Source of the DNA: Dipteris shenzhenensis
Taxonomy: Eukaryota; Polypodiophyta; Polypodiopsida; Gleicheniales
Length of the DNA: 64,000 bases
Assembly (NCBI GenBank): GCA_047967505.1
Contig: CM106538.1
Direction: 5' to 3' (one strand)
In this document: positions 10,807 through 22,929 of the stretch, one piece after another
Layout of the letters: each line of letters begins with the position of its first letter
How positions within the stretch are numbered: position 1 is the stretch's first letter
Position numbers and translations under genes: made by a program
The notes under the pieces: model-generated
Databases searched by the model: none
Seen by the model: only the letters and a program-made list of their open reading frames with translations
Told to the model about the DNA's origin: nothing

Positions 10807-13629
10807 ATTTAAATAAATTATCAAATAAGGACACTATAAAAATAAATAAAGAAAAACCATATGTAATGTATGGGGAGAGTTGGCACACTTCCTCTTCGAT
10901 TGTTTATAAATGAGAGAGCGTGTCCCTCTCTTGTCAGTTTCTTGTTTTAATTTCTTCTATATGCTTTTTTGTTACATATCAATGCTCCACTCTCATGTAA
11001 CTATGCGAGAACCAGCTAACTCTACTTGTAAGCCCCCCATATGAGGAGAAGGCATTTGAGTAGCTCGGTTATCCGGTAGGTCCAGGTTTGGACACCAGAT
11101 GGGGGCCATGTGTGGCCTGATGGCTGGACAGCTTTAGATAGAGTTGGCACACCGCCAACTAGGCTACATGCAAGTGCGAGAAGGTATCCCTTGACTGACC
11201 ACACTGAGGGTAGACGGAGCATTTCCCGAGGCAGCCCACTCTTGGGTTGCGGGGCCCGTTTGGATACTTATTTTTCATTATAACCCTCATTTTAGAGAAC
11301 ATCATCTATATATGAACAAATAGTGAACACTTTAGAAACTCCTATAAATATCTCCCTACCATACTCTCTTTTGAGGATTATGGTAATTAAATCAATTTAA
11401 AAGAGTTTTCCTAATCTTTAGCAATCCCATATTTGAAGCTCTCATATAATAATGTATACCATATTCCTTGGATGAGTAGGAAAAAGATATTGGAAACCTC
11501 ATACTTGAGGCCATTATAATCAATCATAAATTAATATCTAATACATTATCAAATATGGGAAGGCAAGGAACGAATTTTCAAAATATTCCCAATTCTCCAA
11601 ACCTAAGTACTTTTAAGCAAATGTGGTCTCTATTGAACTCCTTCCTACCATAATATGAATTAGGGAGAAGTTGTAACTCTCATATACATCTTGAAATTTT
11701 TACTTTTTATCTTTTATAACTATCAAAAGTATAATTTTAAGCCCACCATTGCATAGATCATGAAATTTTGAACATTTTTCCTTTTTACAGCTCCTCAATC
11801 TGACTCTAAGGAGCAAAAGTTATGACCCCTTCGGCGTAGGCTCTACAAGGGTATTCCGCCGGCAGAATAGGTTTGGGGGGCAAGCTCTTCAAACCATATT
11901 CCTATGGAAAAACACACTTAGAGGGTCTATTAAAAAAGTATTATATTATTTTCTTAGGTCATCCTGAGGAACTATAAAGAGGATATTTGCTCAAAATTTC
12001 ATGATCCAACCAATGGTGAAAGGAAAAGAATGGATTTTTGAAACTGATAAAATAAGTCACCACTTGGACATTATATATGTATATTATATAAAGGTATATT
12101 TATATCTATATCTATTTATTAGTATTTCATATTTACTTACATATTCCTTGAAATAATTTGGATTTTTTTGCTCCCAAAAAATGACTTGAGCCTATATATT
12201 TTGACCCCTCCTACCTTTTGTTCGCTTGTCGCTCGGAGGTTTTTGCTCGGAAAATGGAAACCCCCATGATGATGAAACCCAAAAAAACCATCCAATAGAT
12301 ACTGAACCACCAAAATCTCCATCACAAACAACAATCTGCCGTCATAAGAGGTCGTAGGATTTAGGTACTATGGGTGACAAGTCTTTTAAACGTTTTAGCA
12401 CAAAAGAGGGTCCTAAGAAGATGCATATGAGGAGTACCTAACTTCTCCATTGCCCACAAGGTAACAATTCTGCCTTCTTACTTCTAGGTTTTCAAAATAG
12501 TGGCCTGGGCTTTGAAAGGATCATAAGTACAAAAGCTTCAACAAGACATTCTTGTATGAATGGGAGCTATAGCTAACTGCATGGAAAATTCCTCATAATG
12601 AGCAGTAATGTTGAGCTAGGAAAGCTCTAGCAAGTGCGATAAATTAAGGTTTAGAAGTTGGAATTTGGATACTTGCGAGGCATTGCTATACAATATATAA
12701 ACAAATAAAGCCTATGTTATTTAAGTTTATCATGATGGAGAATCTCTAAAAAGGCTCGAAATATAGGTTGTAGAGGAGCTATATACGGACATCTAAATTG
12801 ATGTCCCACCTCAAGGGCATGCTTGTAATCACCAGGCCTTTGAAAAGCACATATGAAGTGTTTGAGAAACACACCCTTCGGATAATATAAGAATTCATTA
12901 TTACCTAGATGCTCATGGTATCCTCTTTTGGCAATGTTGCTCATTGGCTTTAAACAACTTTTAAAATCCTATCATACTTCAATATACATTAGAAGACTAG
13001 AATTCTGATAGGCTTTCATAAAATTAAGTATTTTTGCACCATTTATGGTTGAAACCAAATATTTATAGAACTTCTGCAAACCAAGTAATGGGGCACACTT
13101 ATGATTCGCGATACAAAACAACGACTCTATCCCACAACGAATATATTCAAATTTCACAAAACACAAAGAATCAAGAACTCACACATCTATGATTTGAATG
13201 TAACCTTAGAAGATGCAGTTTGCAGCACCATGAGTGTGCAATGGTAGTTTTTGGAAGGGAAAAGATACTAATACAACTCCTGTCTTAGAAGCTCCGTCTT
13301 AGATGATCAAGCATGAGCCCTGCAATATCTAAGGGGCATGAACATAGCATTGATATTTTGGGCCTCCCACAAGAATGATCTTCTCCGGGAGCAGTCACAA
13401 CAACGTCTTCATAGCATTAACGCTCGAACACTACTCACAATCGATATTTTCAAATCCATATCGATCCTGCATATCCTTTTGTTAGGCATTATGGGCCACA
13501 AATGGATCCTCCTCATACAGTGGATTCTGCCCCGGACCAATGTGGGCAGCCTTTTGGGAATCCTTAAAAATATAGAGTTGCGTGGATTTAAACATGAATT
13601 TATGCAAATGCTCATTTGCTGTAGTGAAA
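10807..13629. other. Intergenic, no supportable gene
   Basis: Mostly AT-rich with short frames of 60 to 75 codons on both strands. None has a recognisable motif or consistent splice sites. The GC-richer patch at 11030-11262 is listed separately. Confidence 0.45.
11030..11262 (+). repeat. GC-richer patch, possible SINE-like insertion
   Basis: This 230-bp block stands out from AT-rich flanks. It contains TAGCTCGGTTATCCGG (A-box-like) and GGTTTGGACACC (B-box-like), but they are about 24 bp apart, closer than in a tRNA. No poly(A) tail or target duplication is clear. A short insertion of another kind is equally possible. Confidence 0.2.
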
Positions 13630-14000
13630 GAGCAGACGTAGGAATTTCAAAATAAAAGAGTCAACGTCCGCAACAAATTGAGATGCACTTACACAATTGT
13701 TGTCTTTGAAATTTAAACGGTCTGACATTTTCCTTCTTAGATTAAAGTGCTTTCCAACATTTTCAGATCTAGTGGTCCTAGTTAGTTGAGATGCCGTTGG
13801 ACAGTTCATATTTGTGGTCGCGCCCGTTATCTTCACCTCCTCAGAAGCTTCTTGTCTCCCATTCTTAGCAACAACCCACAAGAGCGGACGTAGGAATTCC
13901 AAAACAAGAGAGTAAATGCACGCAACAAATTGAGATGCACTTATGGAATTGTTGCCTTCAAAATTAAACGGTCTATTGCTGTCAACCTTTTCCTTCTATC
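13630..14000. repeat. Diverged direct repeats of about 115 bp, 250 bp apart
   Basis: The segments near 13630-13745 and 13881-14000 share CAACAAATTGAGATGCACTT, then AATTGTTG and TTAAACGGTCT, with scattered substitutions. They look like a local duplication; I see no coding capacity. Confidence 0.5.
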
Positions 14001-14499
14001 TATACTTCTATCTATATCTAATATCTTTAACCTATTAACCATGCACACCCCAAAAAAAAGGAGAGGACACGTGGTAGTTAGGAGGAAAGAGCCTGCCACT
14101 ATGTCACAAAGAAGGAGCTCTTGCATGGAGGCTTGGAAGGGGAGGAGGTGGAAACACAAGAGGCAGCTTTAGGGGCAAGGAGATAGAAGGTCAATGGAAT
14201 GGAGGAGATGGAAGGTCAGCTTCGATAGGAACGAGGAGAGGGAAGGTTAATAGAATGAAAGGAGGAGATGGAAGGTCATGGGTTAAGACATAGCCAAAAT
14301 TTAAGAATCAAACATCCACCTTTAGATGGGGAGTGGTTGAGGATGGTCATGCATCTTTTCTCGTGCAAAGCAAAGCACGGGTTCAGTACTCATCTATATC
14401 TATAGTATTCCTTAAGGAGAGATTTTGAGGCTTGGAAAGAGGAAAATGGAGGTTTGTGGGAGATTCGGAGGAGCGTGGAGGATGTTTGGTGGACCAAAG

Positions 14500-14860
14500 C
14501 ATGTGATCATGACATGTGGCAGAGAGCAGACTCGCAGGCGCCTGCGACAGACTTAGCTGACACATGGCATAACTGGCATGCAGAGAGAGCTCTGGACTTT
14601 GACGTGGCATATGGAGGCACGCACTAGATTGTGAGTCGCGCTGTCGACTGACACATGGCATGACAGGCCCGTAGAATGGCACAGGCAAACTAGCGACGTC
14701 AACTCATGGCATTGACTAGGGGACAGCGCAACAGAGTGCAACATGATGGTCAGCGAGACTGGCAAGAGTTGCGAGCAGATTGCCACATGGCATGGAATAG
14801 CCACATGGGCACAAGGAAGGACATGGTGATGTGGCACAAGGCGCATCGTGAGTAGATTGA
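14500..14860. repeat. Array of a degenerate CACATGGCAT motif
   Basis: Variants of ACACATGGCATGAC and GCCACATGGCAT occur about eight times in 350 bp, mixed with GTGGCATAT and TGGTGATGTGGCACAAGG. The stretch is GC-richer than its surroundings. The motif resembles elements in the 19010-19445 region and the GTGCCAC motifs in the gypsy LTR. It could be U3 or subterminal sequence of a decayed element. Confidence 0.4.
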
Positions 14861-14881
14861 GTCTGACTGCAGGACTGATGA

Positions 14882-15043
<162 letters not shown>

Positions 15044-15049
15044 GAGAGG

Positions 15050-15370
15050 ATGCACCTACACACACACACTTACTTTTATAGGGATACATGTATACACATG
15101 CAGGGATGCATGTACAAGGGTACACAAAGATATTTAATTGCACATAAACACAAATATGCATACACTCACTCGCACTCGTCCACGGATGTACTCATCCACA
15201 ATGCACACACAAAACCCACACAGACTCTATGTACTCAGTTACAATGCACACAAAAAACCCACACAAACTCCTAATGGCATGTACAAAAATTATCATCATA
15301 CACATACACACATTAAGCACAAAAATTATCATTATACACATACACACATTAAGCACAAAAAAATATGAGA
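15050..15370. repeat. CA-rich low-complexity region with a 34-bp duplication
   Basis: It is rich in ACACAY steps. The segment CAAAAATTATCATCATACAC at about 15285 recurs at about 15320 with one change. ACAATGCACACAMAAAACCC also occurs twice (about 15198 and 15241). Confidence 0.7.
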
Positions 15371-15699
15371 CATTTTTATGAAGGCGTTGATACATGAGGT
15401 TGTGTGGATGTTGTTCGATAATGTCAATGAGCAAGCTACTCTCTCACTTTCGAGTTTGAACTAATAAAGCCAATTAATGTCAATGACCAGGTTGCTCTCA
15501 AAGTGATGAAATTAAAGTCCATGTTAATGAGCAAGTTACTCTCTCACTTCATGTTATATTCTTTAGAATGAGTCAATGTAATGTGCCTCTAAATCATTCA
15601 AGCTCATCTTTCGATTTTGAACTAATTGAGTAGGCTACTCACTTCATTATAGTTAATGATTTCTGTTACCTGCCAATAGTGTGCTTTTGAATGCTTCAA

Positions 15700-16400
15700 G
15701 TTGACAACAGAGAATGCATGGAACATGGAACATATAGTTGGGAGCACTCAGCATAAAATGCATATTAAACTCAGAGTATAGAATGCATACAAAACATATT
15801 AGATTGCATACAAAGCTGAGAGCATACAATGTATAAAAAGCTGAGAATGTAGAATGAATACAAAGCATATTGGAATGCATACAAAGGTGAGAGCATTGAA
15901 TGCACACAAAGCATAGAATGCATTCAAAACTGAGAACATAGAATGCATTCAAAGCATACAGTGCAATGAAGCTAAGATCATAGATGCATACAAAGCATAC
16001 TATACATAGAGTACATAGAATGCATTCAAAGATGCATAGAGGGCTAAAAACATACAATGCACACAAAGCTAAGAACAAAAAATGCATAGAGGGCAGAAAA
16101 CATACAATGCACATAAATTTGAGAACATACAATGCATTCAAAGCATAGAATGTATTCAAAACATACAATGCATGCAAAGTTGAAAACATACAAAGCATGT
16201 GATGCATACAAAGCATAGAATACATTCAAAATATGCAACAAATTCAACGTTGAGAACATACAAAGCTAAGAGCATAGAATGCATAGAAAGCATAAATTAC
16301 ATAGAGTACATAAAATGCATTCATAGCTGAAAACAAATGAAGTTGAGAAAATAGAATGTATAAAGAGCTGAAAACATACAATGCACACAAAGCTAGAACA
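15700..16400. repeat. Decayed minisatellite, unit about 20 to 24 bp
   Basis: GAACATAGAATGCATTCAAA and GCATACAAAGCTGAGA recur with variation some thirty times. The minus-strand frame is open for 190 codons because the unit lacks stops and gives a Cys/Leu/Phe/Tyr-rich repeat. I regard that frame as a by-product. Confidence 0.8.
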
Positions 16401-16429
16401 TATAGCACATGATACGATTTTGACACCAT

Positions 16430-18531
16430 TTGGTGGCTTTAAGCTCACATGGCCTCAGAAAGCTTCACGGAGGCTTAACGAAATGGGTGTTCTTGCCTGA
16501 CCTAGCATATCAGAGTGCACAGATAGGTAAGGGCAGGAAGGCACCAGATTACACATGGAGATTTGCCACGTGCGTGACCATGATTAATAACCTACATTAC
16601 AAAGAGTTGGCATCACCATTCGATCATGTGCCTATGACTCTAATAAGGTTCGACCAACTTTCGGCAACCATATGCCCGTAATTTTGATAGCATCCAATTG
16701 GCAACGTTGTTAATGGATTGCAATCTTCGGCATGTCCGATCTATTTGGCACCAATGGATGAGAAATTTGATAAGTCCTTGGGTTGCGAAGGATTCAGAGC
16801 AACGTGCATAAAGACAATTCAATGGGTGGCCGATGATTCAAAACCTGCAGTTTGAGAAATTTTTTGCTTTAGGCCACTCCCAGATTTTGTCCAGTTTACA
16901 AAGAATTTACTCATGCTTTATGCACCTAGGTCTATTGAGAGTCATGACACATAGTTGCATATGTTGATAGATTTGCATCTTGTTTTATTCATTAAACTGA
17001 TATTTTATAGACTTTTAATGATAGGCAGCCTAGTCCAGTCTCAATCTTCCATTCTATTTGCTTCTCAACGTGTGATAATAGCTTCTCACAAACATTAGAT
17101 TGAAGACTTGCATATTGTGTGGGTTGAACATTAAGGTTCTGATCCACACTATAGTGGTGGCAATGGTTGAGCAATACATATCTTTAGGTTGCTTTTGTTA
17201 GTAGTAACAATCGCTATGGTGGTTTAATGTACAAGCCAAAAGGACTACTACACATTTTAACAATAGGATCTTTAGCTTTGAGAGAGCAAGCTTATGAATG
17301 ATTTATGGCCATTGCTTGTGAAGTCAATAGCAGATATATTGCAATTGCTAGTCAATCATGATGCATGGTTGAGAGTTGCTAAATAAAATTGGCTACAAGA
17401 ATGGCATAGACATGAGGATTTATTAAAGGAAAAGAGTGAATTGAACTACTTCATGGTAAACTTCATATTCATAGAATTTCAAGGAGCCATAGATTATTGC
17501 CATAATCTAGTACTCACTCCTTCTATTGCATGCCTCTCAATGAGCTCTTCTATGGCTATTGGAGGAGCTTAAAACTCCCTCCAACCCTTAATGCTTCCTA
17601 TGTGATCTCCACAATACTTGAGCTCTTCACAATGACTAAGGGTGATTAGGTTTGTCAATGCCTTTTGTGCACCTTGATGGCACCCTTGGCTCCAAGTTCT
17701 CTATGCCTTGCTACTACCCTTCATTGCTTTGTCTAGTGCCCTTTTGTGCAGTCCCAGGGACCTAATTTTGTAGCTATAGAGCTTTAGAGTATCCCCCCAT
17801 TAGGGGACTTTTGTTGGAGTAAAATGCCCTCTTTTTTGGACGATTAGCTAGACTTTTTATTAGCTAACTAGTGAGCTGGGAGACTAGACCAGTCCCAACA
17901 GTGTAACATCTACTTTGAGAACTGTAACCTCAAAATGAGAAATCTAGGAGAGTCTTTCAAATATTCCCTTGTTTGAATGTGAATTTTACATATTTTTAAA
18001 AAAGATGGCCATTTTGCACAATGCTACAACTAATGGGATTGAGTTCATAGTTCTCAATCTAAACCTCTTGTGATTCTTAGAGCCATGCAACAGTACTAGT
18101 CAATTTGCTCTTGAAGTCTACACTCAATGTGTGCATATGTAATATTACAAAAATTATGTTTCATACATCGCTTCCTAGCGATTCTATAGACCATAGTAGA
18201 CTACAACTAATGGGATTGAGTTCATAGTTCTCAATCTAAGATTTTTGAAAAAGAATCATGATTTTCATCTTTTGATTGTATTACTTTCTTCTCTAAACTT
18301 TGACCATTTAGATAGTTTACCTACTATCTAATTCTAGAGACATTTTTAGTTTTAATAAACCTCTTCTATGAGTATGGACTCCATATACCTATTTATCTAA
18401 CATAAAAAACATGCTCTAATTAAAATATTGGAATGAACTACAGTGATCGAGATGAAATTCCTTAATTTATTATAGAAATGAAGCGTATTTTGGTAATTCT
18501 AAGTAAAGGATTTACTATACATTTCATAGTC
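16430..18531. other. Intergenic, no supportable gene
   Basis: Only short frames. A segment of about 40 bp starting ACAACTAATGGGATTGAG occurs at about 18025 and again at 18203. I see nothing else. Confidence 0.45.
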
Positions 18532-18563
18532 ATGGGAAGTAGCAAGCTAAGGGTGTCCACTTT
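18532..18563 (+). mobile_element. Conserved 32-bp terminal motif, copy 1
   Basis: This segment (core GTAGCAAGCTAAGGGTGTCC) matches 60866-60897 with one mismatch, and identity stops abruptly on both sides. Both copies lie upstream of a CTCGATCGAG palindrome array and a TATA box. At the second site the match starts exactly where a duplicated gene segment is interrupted, so this is probably one end of a mobile unit. Starting from the third base it reads TGGGA, compatible with an LTR start. Confidence 0.55.
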
Positions 18564-19009
18564 TTGTTCATTTTTAGTATTTTGAATAATTAAGCAAATC
18601 CAATTTGGTGGAAGGTTAGTAGGCACATAAGGGTGTGTGGTTCAATCATCAAATCCCAAATCCAACGGTTAGATTTAGGAAGATTGAAGTTTAATTTTAA
18701 CTTTTACTCCTTGAAGGATCAACAAAGAATATTAAAAATAAATCTAGTAATTCTCAAACATGACAAAACATTTCAAAAATGTCAATATTTTTAGTGCTCC
18801 ACATGATGAATAATAGGAAAAAAATTTGGTTAAATTTGAGTAAGGGAAACATACAATATGGCCTCCAAGAATGAAATCTCCCTTTTATGGGGGAAAAAGG
18901 GCCACCCAAGCCTAATACCAAGACAAGGTAGGCTTGATATTAGGCTTGGTGAGGTAGGCTAGGAGCATCACCAACCCTAGTGGCAAGCCTTTGGAGTGTG
19001 CATCCTGCC

Positions 19010-19445
19010 CATGTGGAAGGCTGTCATCTATTTTTGCCTTGCAACCATGCCACGTTGTTAGACCGCATGGTGCCATGTCATCAAGGAGATGTGACATCAC
19101 TCCTTGCCATGTCACCTTAGATTGCCACACGTGCTGCCACATTAGCCACATGTGCCACCTCATCATTCCACATCATAGGAACTCTTGGAGCCATGTCATC
19201 ACACCTTGCCACCTTGGCATACCTCGTCAACATTGCCACGTCACCAATCCCTCCACCTCAATTTGCCATGTCAATCTACTACCTCATGAATGCCAACTCA
19301 TCATGGCACATCACATTTCCATGTCATGGAAGAGACTCATATATTCCACACCATATTGCCACATCATCACCATGCATGGTGCTATATCAGCCACATGTAT
19401 ACACATCATGATGATGGCGAGCCACATCATCAACATACATGGTAA
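19010..19445. repeat. Array of degenerate GCCACRTCATCA motifs
   Basis: About fifteen variants of TTGCCACATCATCA, GCCATGTCATCA or GCCACATGTGCC occur in both close and spaced order. Placed between the terminal motif and the palindromes, they look like subterminal or enhancer-type repeats. Confidence 0.5.
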
Positions 19446-19464
19446 GTTATACAACGCATAGAAT

Positions 19465-19732
19465 ACCACGATCGAGGGTTTATGACCAGGCATAGAATAC
19501 CACGATCGAGGTTTATGACCGAGGCATAGAATACCTCGATCGAGGTTTATGATCACGATGTGCATGATGCATAGAATACCTCGATTGAGGTTAATGACCA
19601 CGGTGTGCGTGAGGCATAGAATACCTCGATCGAGGTTTATGACCACGATCGAAGTATTTGGAAATGGCAAAATAATCAAATGACAAATCAAATTGTCATG
19701 GTTTATGACCACGATCGAGGTATTTGGAGTAG
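19465..19732. repeat. Palindrome array, core CTCGATCGAG, copy 1
   Basis: Seven copies of a CTCGATCGAGG-type core occur, several as AGAATACCTCGATCGAGGTT followed by TATGACCACG. Some cores have decayed (CACGATCGAG, CTCGATTGAG). The spacing is 35 to 60 bp. The same palindrome forms the array at 60965-61656. Confidence 0.8.
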
Positions 19733-19853
19733 ACCACAAAAATTAGTTTCAAAACAAAATCCAACGTAATTTTAGTAGCCAATTATTTTCAATCTTAGCA
19801 CCTTCTCCACCAATGATAATCAAGAGCAATCTAGTGGATGAGTTGAGGCTCTC

Positions 19854-19859
19854 TATAAG
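19854..19859 (+). promoter_or_regulatory. TATA-like box before the 19948 ORF
   Basis: TATAAG within CTCTATAAGACACC lies 94 bp before the ATG and about 120 bp after the last palindrome. A C/T-rich leader follows. Confidence 0.45.
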
Positions 19860-19947
19860 ACACCACGTTTTGGTTCATTTCACCCATTCATAGCCATTCT
19901 TGCCTCCCCATCACTTTGTCACACCTTCCATTCTACTTTCGTTGAGA

Positions 19948-21033
19948 ATGGGTTCTCAAAGCCATAGAGCTAGTAGACGTGAAAGATGTAGGAACCCCCC
20001 CCCAAATCTCATTGACAAGGAGCACAAGTGGAAGGCTTGTGAGCGCAAGAGAGCCTCTAGAGCTAGAGCTCGCGCTGCCACCACCGATCCACCTCCACCT
20101 CTACATCCCACCTCCACCTCCACCTCCACCTCCACCTCCACCTCCACCCCCACCCCCACCCCCACCCCCACCCCCACCTCTATTGTCCCCCCCTCCACAT
20201 CCTCATCCGCTCCCCTACCTCCAGCCTCTGCCCTTCCCCTAGCCACCTACATTTTGCCCTCCACCTCTACCTCTTCCCCCTCCACCCTCCCCCCTCCCCC
20301 TCCCCCCCTTCCCCTTCGCACCTCCCTTCCCCCCTCCACCCTACCATCTCCCATTGATCCCCTTGCCCCACCTCACAGCAGCAGTGTTGCTTCATGACAT
20401 GACTTGCCGAAGTTCACTATCCGTCGTCATACTAGCAAGATTGTGTAGTCTTTTTTTAGTGATGTCACGCCAGCTTCGCAATCTACTCTTCTCACATCCC
20501 TGATTGATCATCCTGCCTTGGTAGAGTGTAGGAGGCTTGCTGGTCTTGGTGCACGTAGAGATAGGGTTGTATCTAGCGAGGTCCTTAGCAGTGTTCGACG
20601 TTCCTATGCTTCTATTAAGCATAGGGACTCTAGTGATGCCTTGGTAGCACGTCGTGCTATTGTGGCTGCCATTAGTAGACCTCATATGATAGGCCATGTG
20701 CGTACCGCTTCATGCCTTCTTCAGATTGCACCATGCACATTGCGAGCAGGCATGATTAGGAGGCAGAGTCTAGAGGATAGTGAGACTGATGCTCTTTGGG
20801 CTTCGAGTGGTCGTGCACCTCGCAACGATCGATTATTGGATGATTCCACTAGGTCCTTCATACAACAGTTTTGGGAGGAGCATTGCAGAGCATCCCCGGT
20901 GTTCAAGAAGGCATTGTGGAAGAGGGTGTCACCTGGTGTGTACATTGAGCATGGTGCATGTTTTTTGGAGTGTACCCAGACTGAGTTGTACACTCAGTTT
21001 GTAGAGGCGCACTCGGAGTTCAGGATTGGGTAG
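19948..21033 (+). pseudogene. Basic, Pro/Ser-rich N-terminus plus conserved C-terminal domain, unrecognised; two stops
   Basis: From ATG at 19948 one frame runs 361 codons to TAG at 21031-21033, broken only by TGA at 20395 and TAG at 20446. Each stop is one C-to-T change from CGA or CAG. The first 50 residues are basic (RERCRNPPPN; CERKRASRARARAA), perhaps DNA-binding or nuclear. A Pro/Thr/Ser linker of about 100 residues is coded by a CCACCT-type repeat. The last 190 residues look globular, with LVECRRLAGLGARRDRVV, FIQQFWEEHCRASPVFKKAL and ECTQTELYTQFVEAHSEF. I recognise no family; a transposon-encoded accessory protein is one possibility. It follows the palindrome array and TATA box, so it may belong to that unit. 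Confidence 0.55.
20090..20178 (+). repeat. CCACCT / CCACCC hexanucleotide repeat
   Basis: Tandem CCACCT units change to CCACCC and encode Ser-Thr then Pro-Thr pairs within the linker of the 19948 ORF. Confidence 0.85.
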
Positions 21034-21479
21034 AGGTCATTTGAGCGATGCAAGCAACTGACTACGACTAGTGGCTATATAAGAGCGAGCCTGTGAAGCC
21101 CATTTCATCACTGGCTACAACAACCCTGATTCCTTAGCATCAAGCCTCCGTCCTCTATTGTTTCCAGCTCGCCATCGAAGCTTCTTTCATAGGAGCGCAC
21201 GACTGGGAGGCAGCGCCATCTATTGTATCAAATCTACAGTAATCAAATTTTTGATTCTCCATACTATCTGTTTTCTCTCTTGCGTACGAGATCCTGTTAT
21301 CTGTTGAGCATAGACGTCGTATTATTTTCTTACAATATATCACGCCAAATGTTGTATTTATCTTTAAGTATAGAAGCTAGAAAAGAAAGGCCAGTGGCTT
21401 CCTCTTGACTCTAATGATGAAGACAATATAGGGGTAAGGTTGTCTATTAATGTTGATCAGAGAGATGTCAAGAATGTGT
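21034..21479 (+). promoter_or_regulatory. Promoter-like segment with CTATATAAG at 21075
   Basis: CTATATAAGAGCGAGC at 21075-21090 resembles a plant TATA box followed by a transcription start region. It sits 40 bp after the stop of the 19948 ORF, so it could be the R region of a terminal repeat or the promoter of a lost gene. No clear ORF follows. Confidence 0.3.
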
Positions 21480-21720
21480 CTACCACATTGCAAGGGACTC
21501 TAAGGGATGTATGAGAACACCTATTGGTCATGGAAAATGGCATGTCAGAGTCCTTCAAGTTTACTTTAAATGGTGAAAAGTATCAGCCCCGATGTGTAGA
21601 GAAGTGCATGCATAGCGCCAATTTAATTTCTCCTATAACTTTGAAGTAGTTAACAATGTGTTTGACTAGTGTAGCATTAAATGTTTTGCCATGTCCTAGT
21701 TCTTGTTTTAAAAAATGGAC
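21480..21720 (+). repeat. Dispersed repeat, copy 1 (relative at 28500-28720)
   Basis: About 90 bp around GTCATGGAAAATGG, AGTCCTTCAAGTTTACTT, ATGGTGAAA and AGAGAARTGCATG align with 28530-28610. AACAATGTGTTTGACTAGT then occurs in both. This is probably the 3' region of one element family. Confidence 0.6.
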
Positions 21721-22074
21721 ATTCAAAATGATGTATAATTTCTTTTGATGTTTTTTTCTTGTGCGTTCATGTTAAATTTGTTCAAAATTTTTTGGGGATT
21801 TTATGATTTGTTTTAATTTTTAGGTTTTGATATAGATAGAGAGGTAAGAGCCATTTTGACCTTAAATTCTCACTTTCACTTTTAGAGAGCCATAAAAACT
21901 CCCACGCTCAAATCTATTTAATCCCTCATTTGCTATCTTCCATGGATTCAAACAAGAGATGTATTCCATGATTTTATCTTGCGAACTACATTTCAGATCA
22001 TGAGGAAGAGCTTTTTTGTGTGTTTAATAGGACCCTAGATATCCTAGGCACATACATGCAAGCCAAGGATGACT

Positions 22075-22525
22075 TCAAGATCTCATCAACTACATGCAAG
22101 AGAATTTCACTGATTTCGCATATCAACTTGATGAGTCTTTGAAAACATGGTTTCTGATTGGTTACATCAAGTATCTATTTCTGGATGAACCCAAGTTTGT
22201 GAAGTGCTTGGCCCGCTTTTGTGATAATCTTACATAGGAAGGGTTTCAAATGCTAGAATTGAAGGAACTCCTGGAAGCGGGGATCATGGAAAATACAGGC
22301 ACTAAATTTCTTTCATGGGAGATGACATTCGTCTTTCTTCTCCAAGAAGGAAATTTAGAGGAAGAAGCCTCATCGTCATCAAGCACCCCCTTTACCAGAA
22401 CTATTGATATCCTCATCCCTAGACCAAACTCTAACCTATACATGGAAGAGAGTCTTGCCCATGCATGGGAGGAGATGGAAACAACTAAAGCATTGGGTCT
22501 ACTGCAAGAGCCCCAACAAGTGTAG
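22075..22525 (+). pseudogene. Unrecognised coding relic
   Basis: One frame reads from after a TGA near 22065 through LINYMQENFTDFAYQLDESL, a TAG at about 22234, then MLELKELLEAGIMENTGTKF to TAG at 22525. The residue pattern (acidic helices, Ser/Thr-rich acidic tail) looks coding. No family is recognised. The 400 bp after it keep short coding-like pieces in plus orientation, but nothing I can assign. Confidence 0.35.
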
Positions 22526-22929
22526 ATAAAGAATTTGCATCAGAGATTGCTGACTGGTATCATACTTATGGTTGTTGTCCCCCATCCTCATTCATGGAGA
22601 AGTGTATGTGTTCCTCCATGACATAGAGGTTCTTTTTGGACTACAGGAGGATGAGGCACTCGAAGTCCTATCTGGGATCGGATGTTGACACAAGTGTCAA
22701 AGATCTTGGGATTTTAGACCAAACAATGGAACACTTTCTTCTTACAACACTGTTTACATTGAGGGATGCAGACATTTTGATATATGATGCATAGCCATCT
22801 AATGTAGAAGCTTCCAATTCCAAGATATAATAGGAGAAATCTTCCACCTCTTAGATGGAATAGTATACATCACATGGATCTATCAACATTGCAAGAGAGG
22901 AAATAATAGAAGCCGACCCCTTGATGCCA

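Noticed and set aside
11030-11262. tRNA gene
   Set aside because: Box A- and B-like words are too close together and no cloverleaf arms could be paired.
19956-20246. Minus-strand Val/Glu/Gly-repeat ORF
   Set aside because: Shadow of the CCACCT repeat inside the plus-strand ORF.
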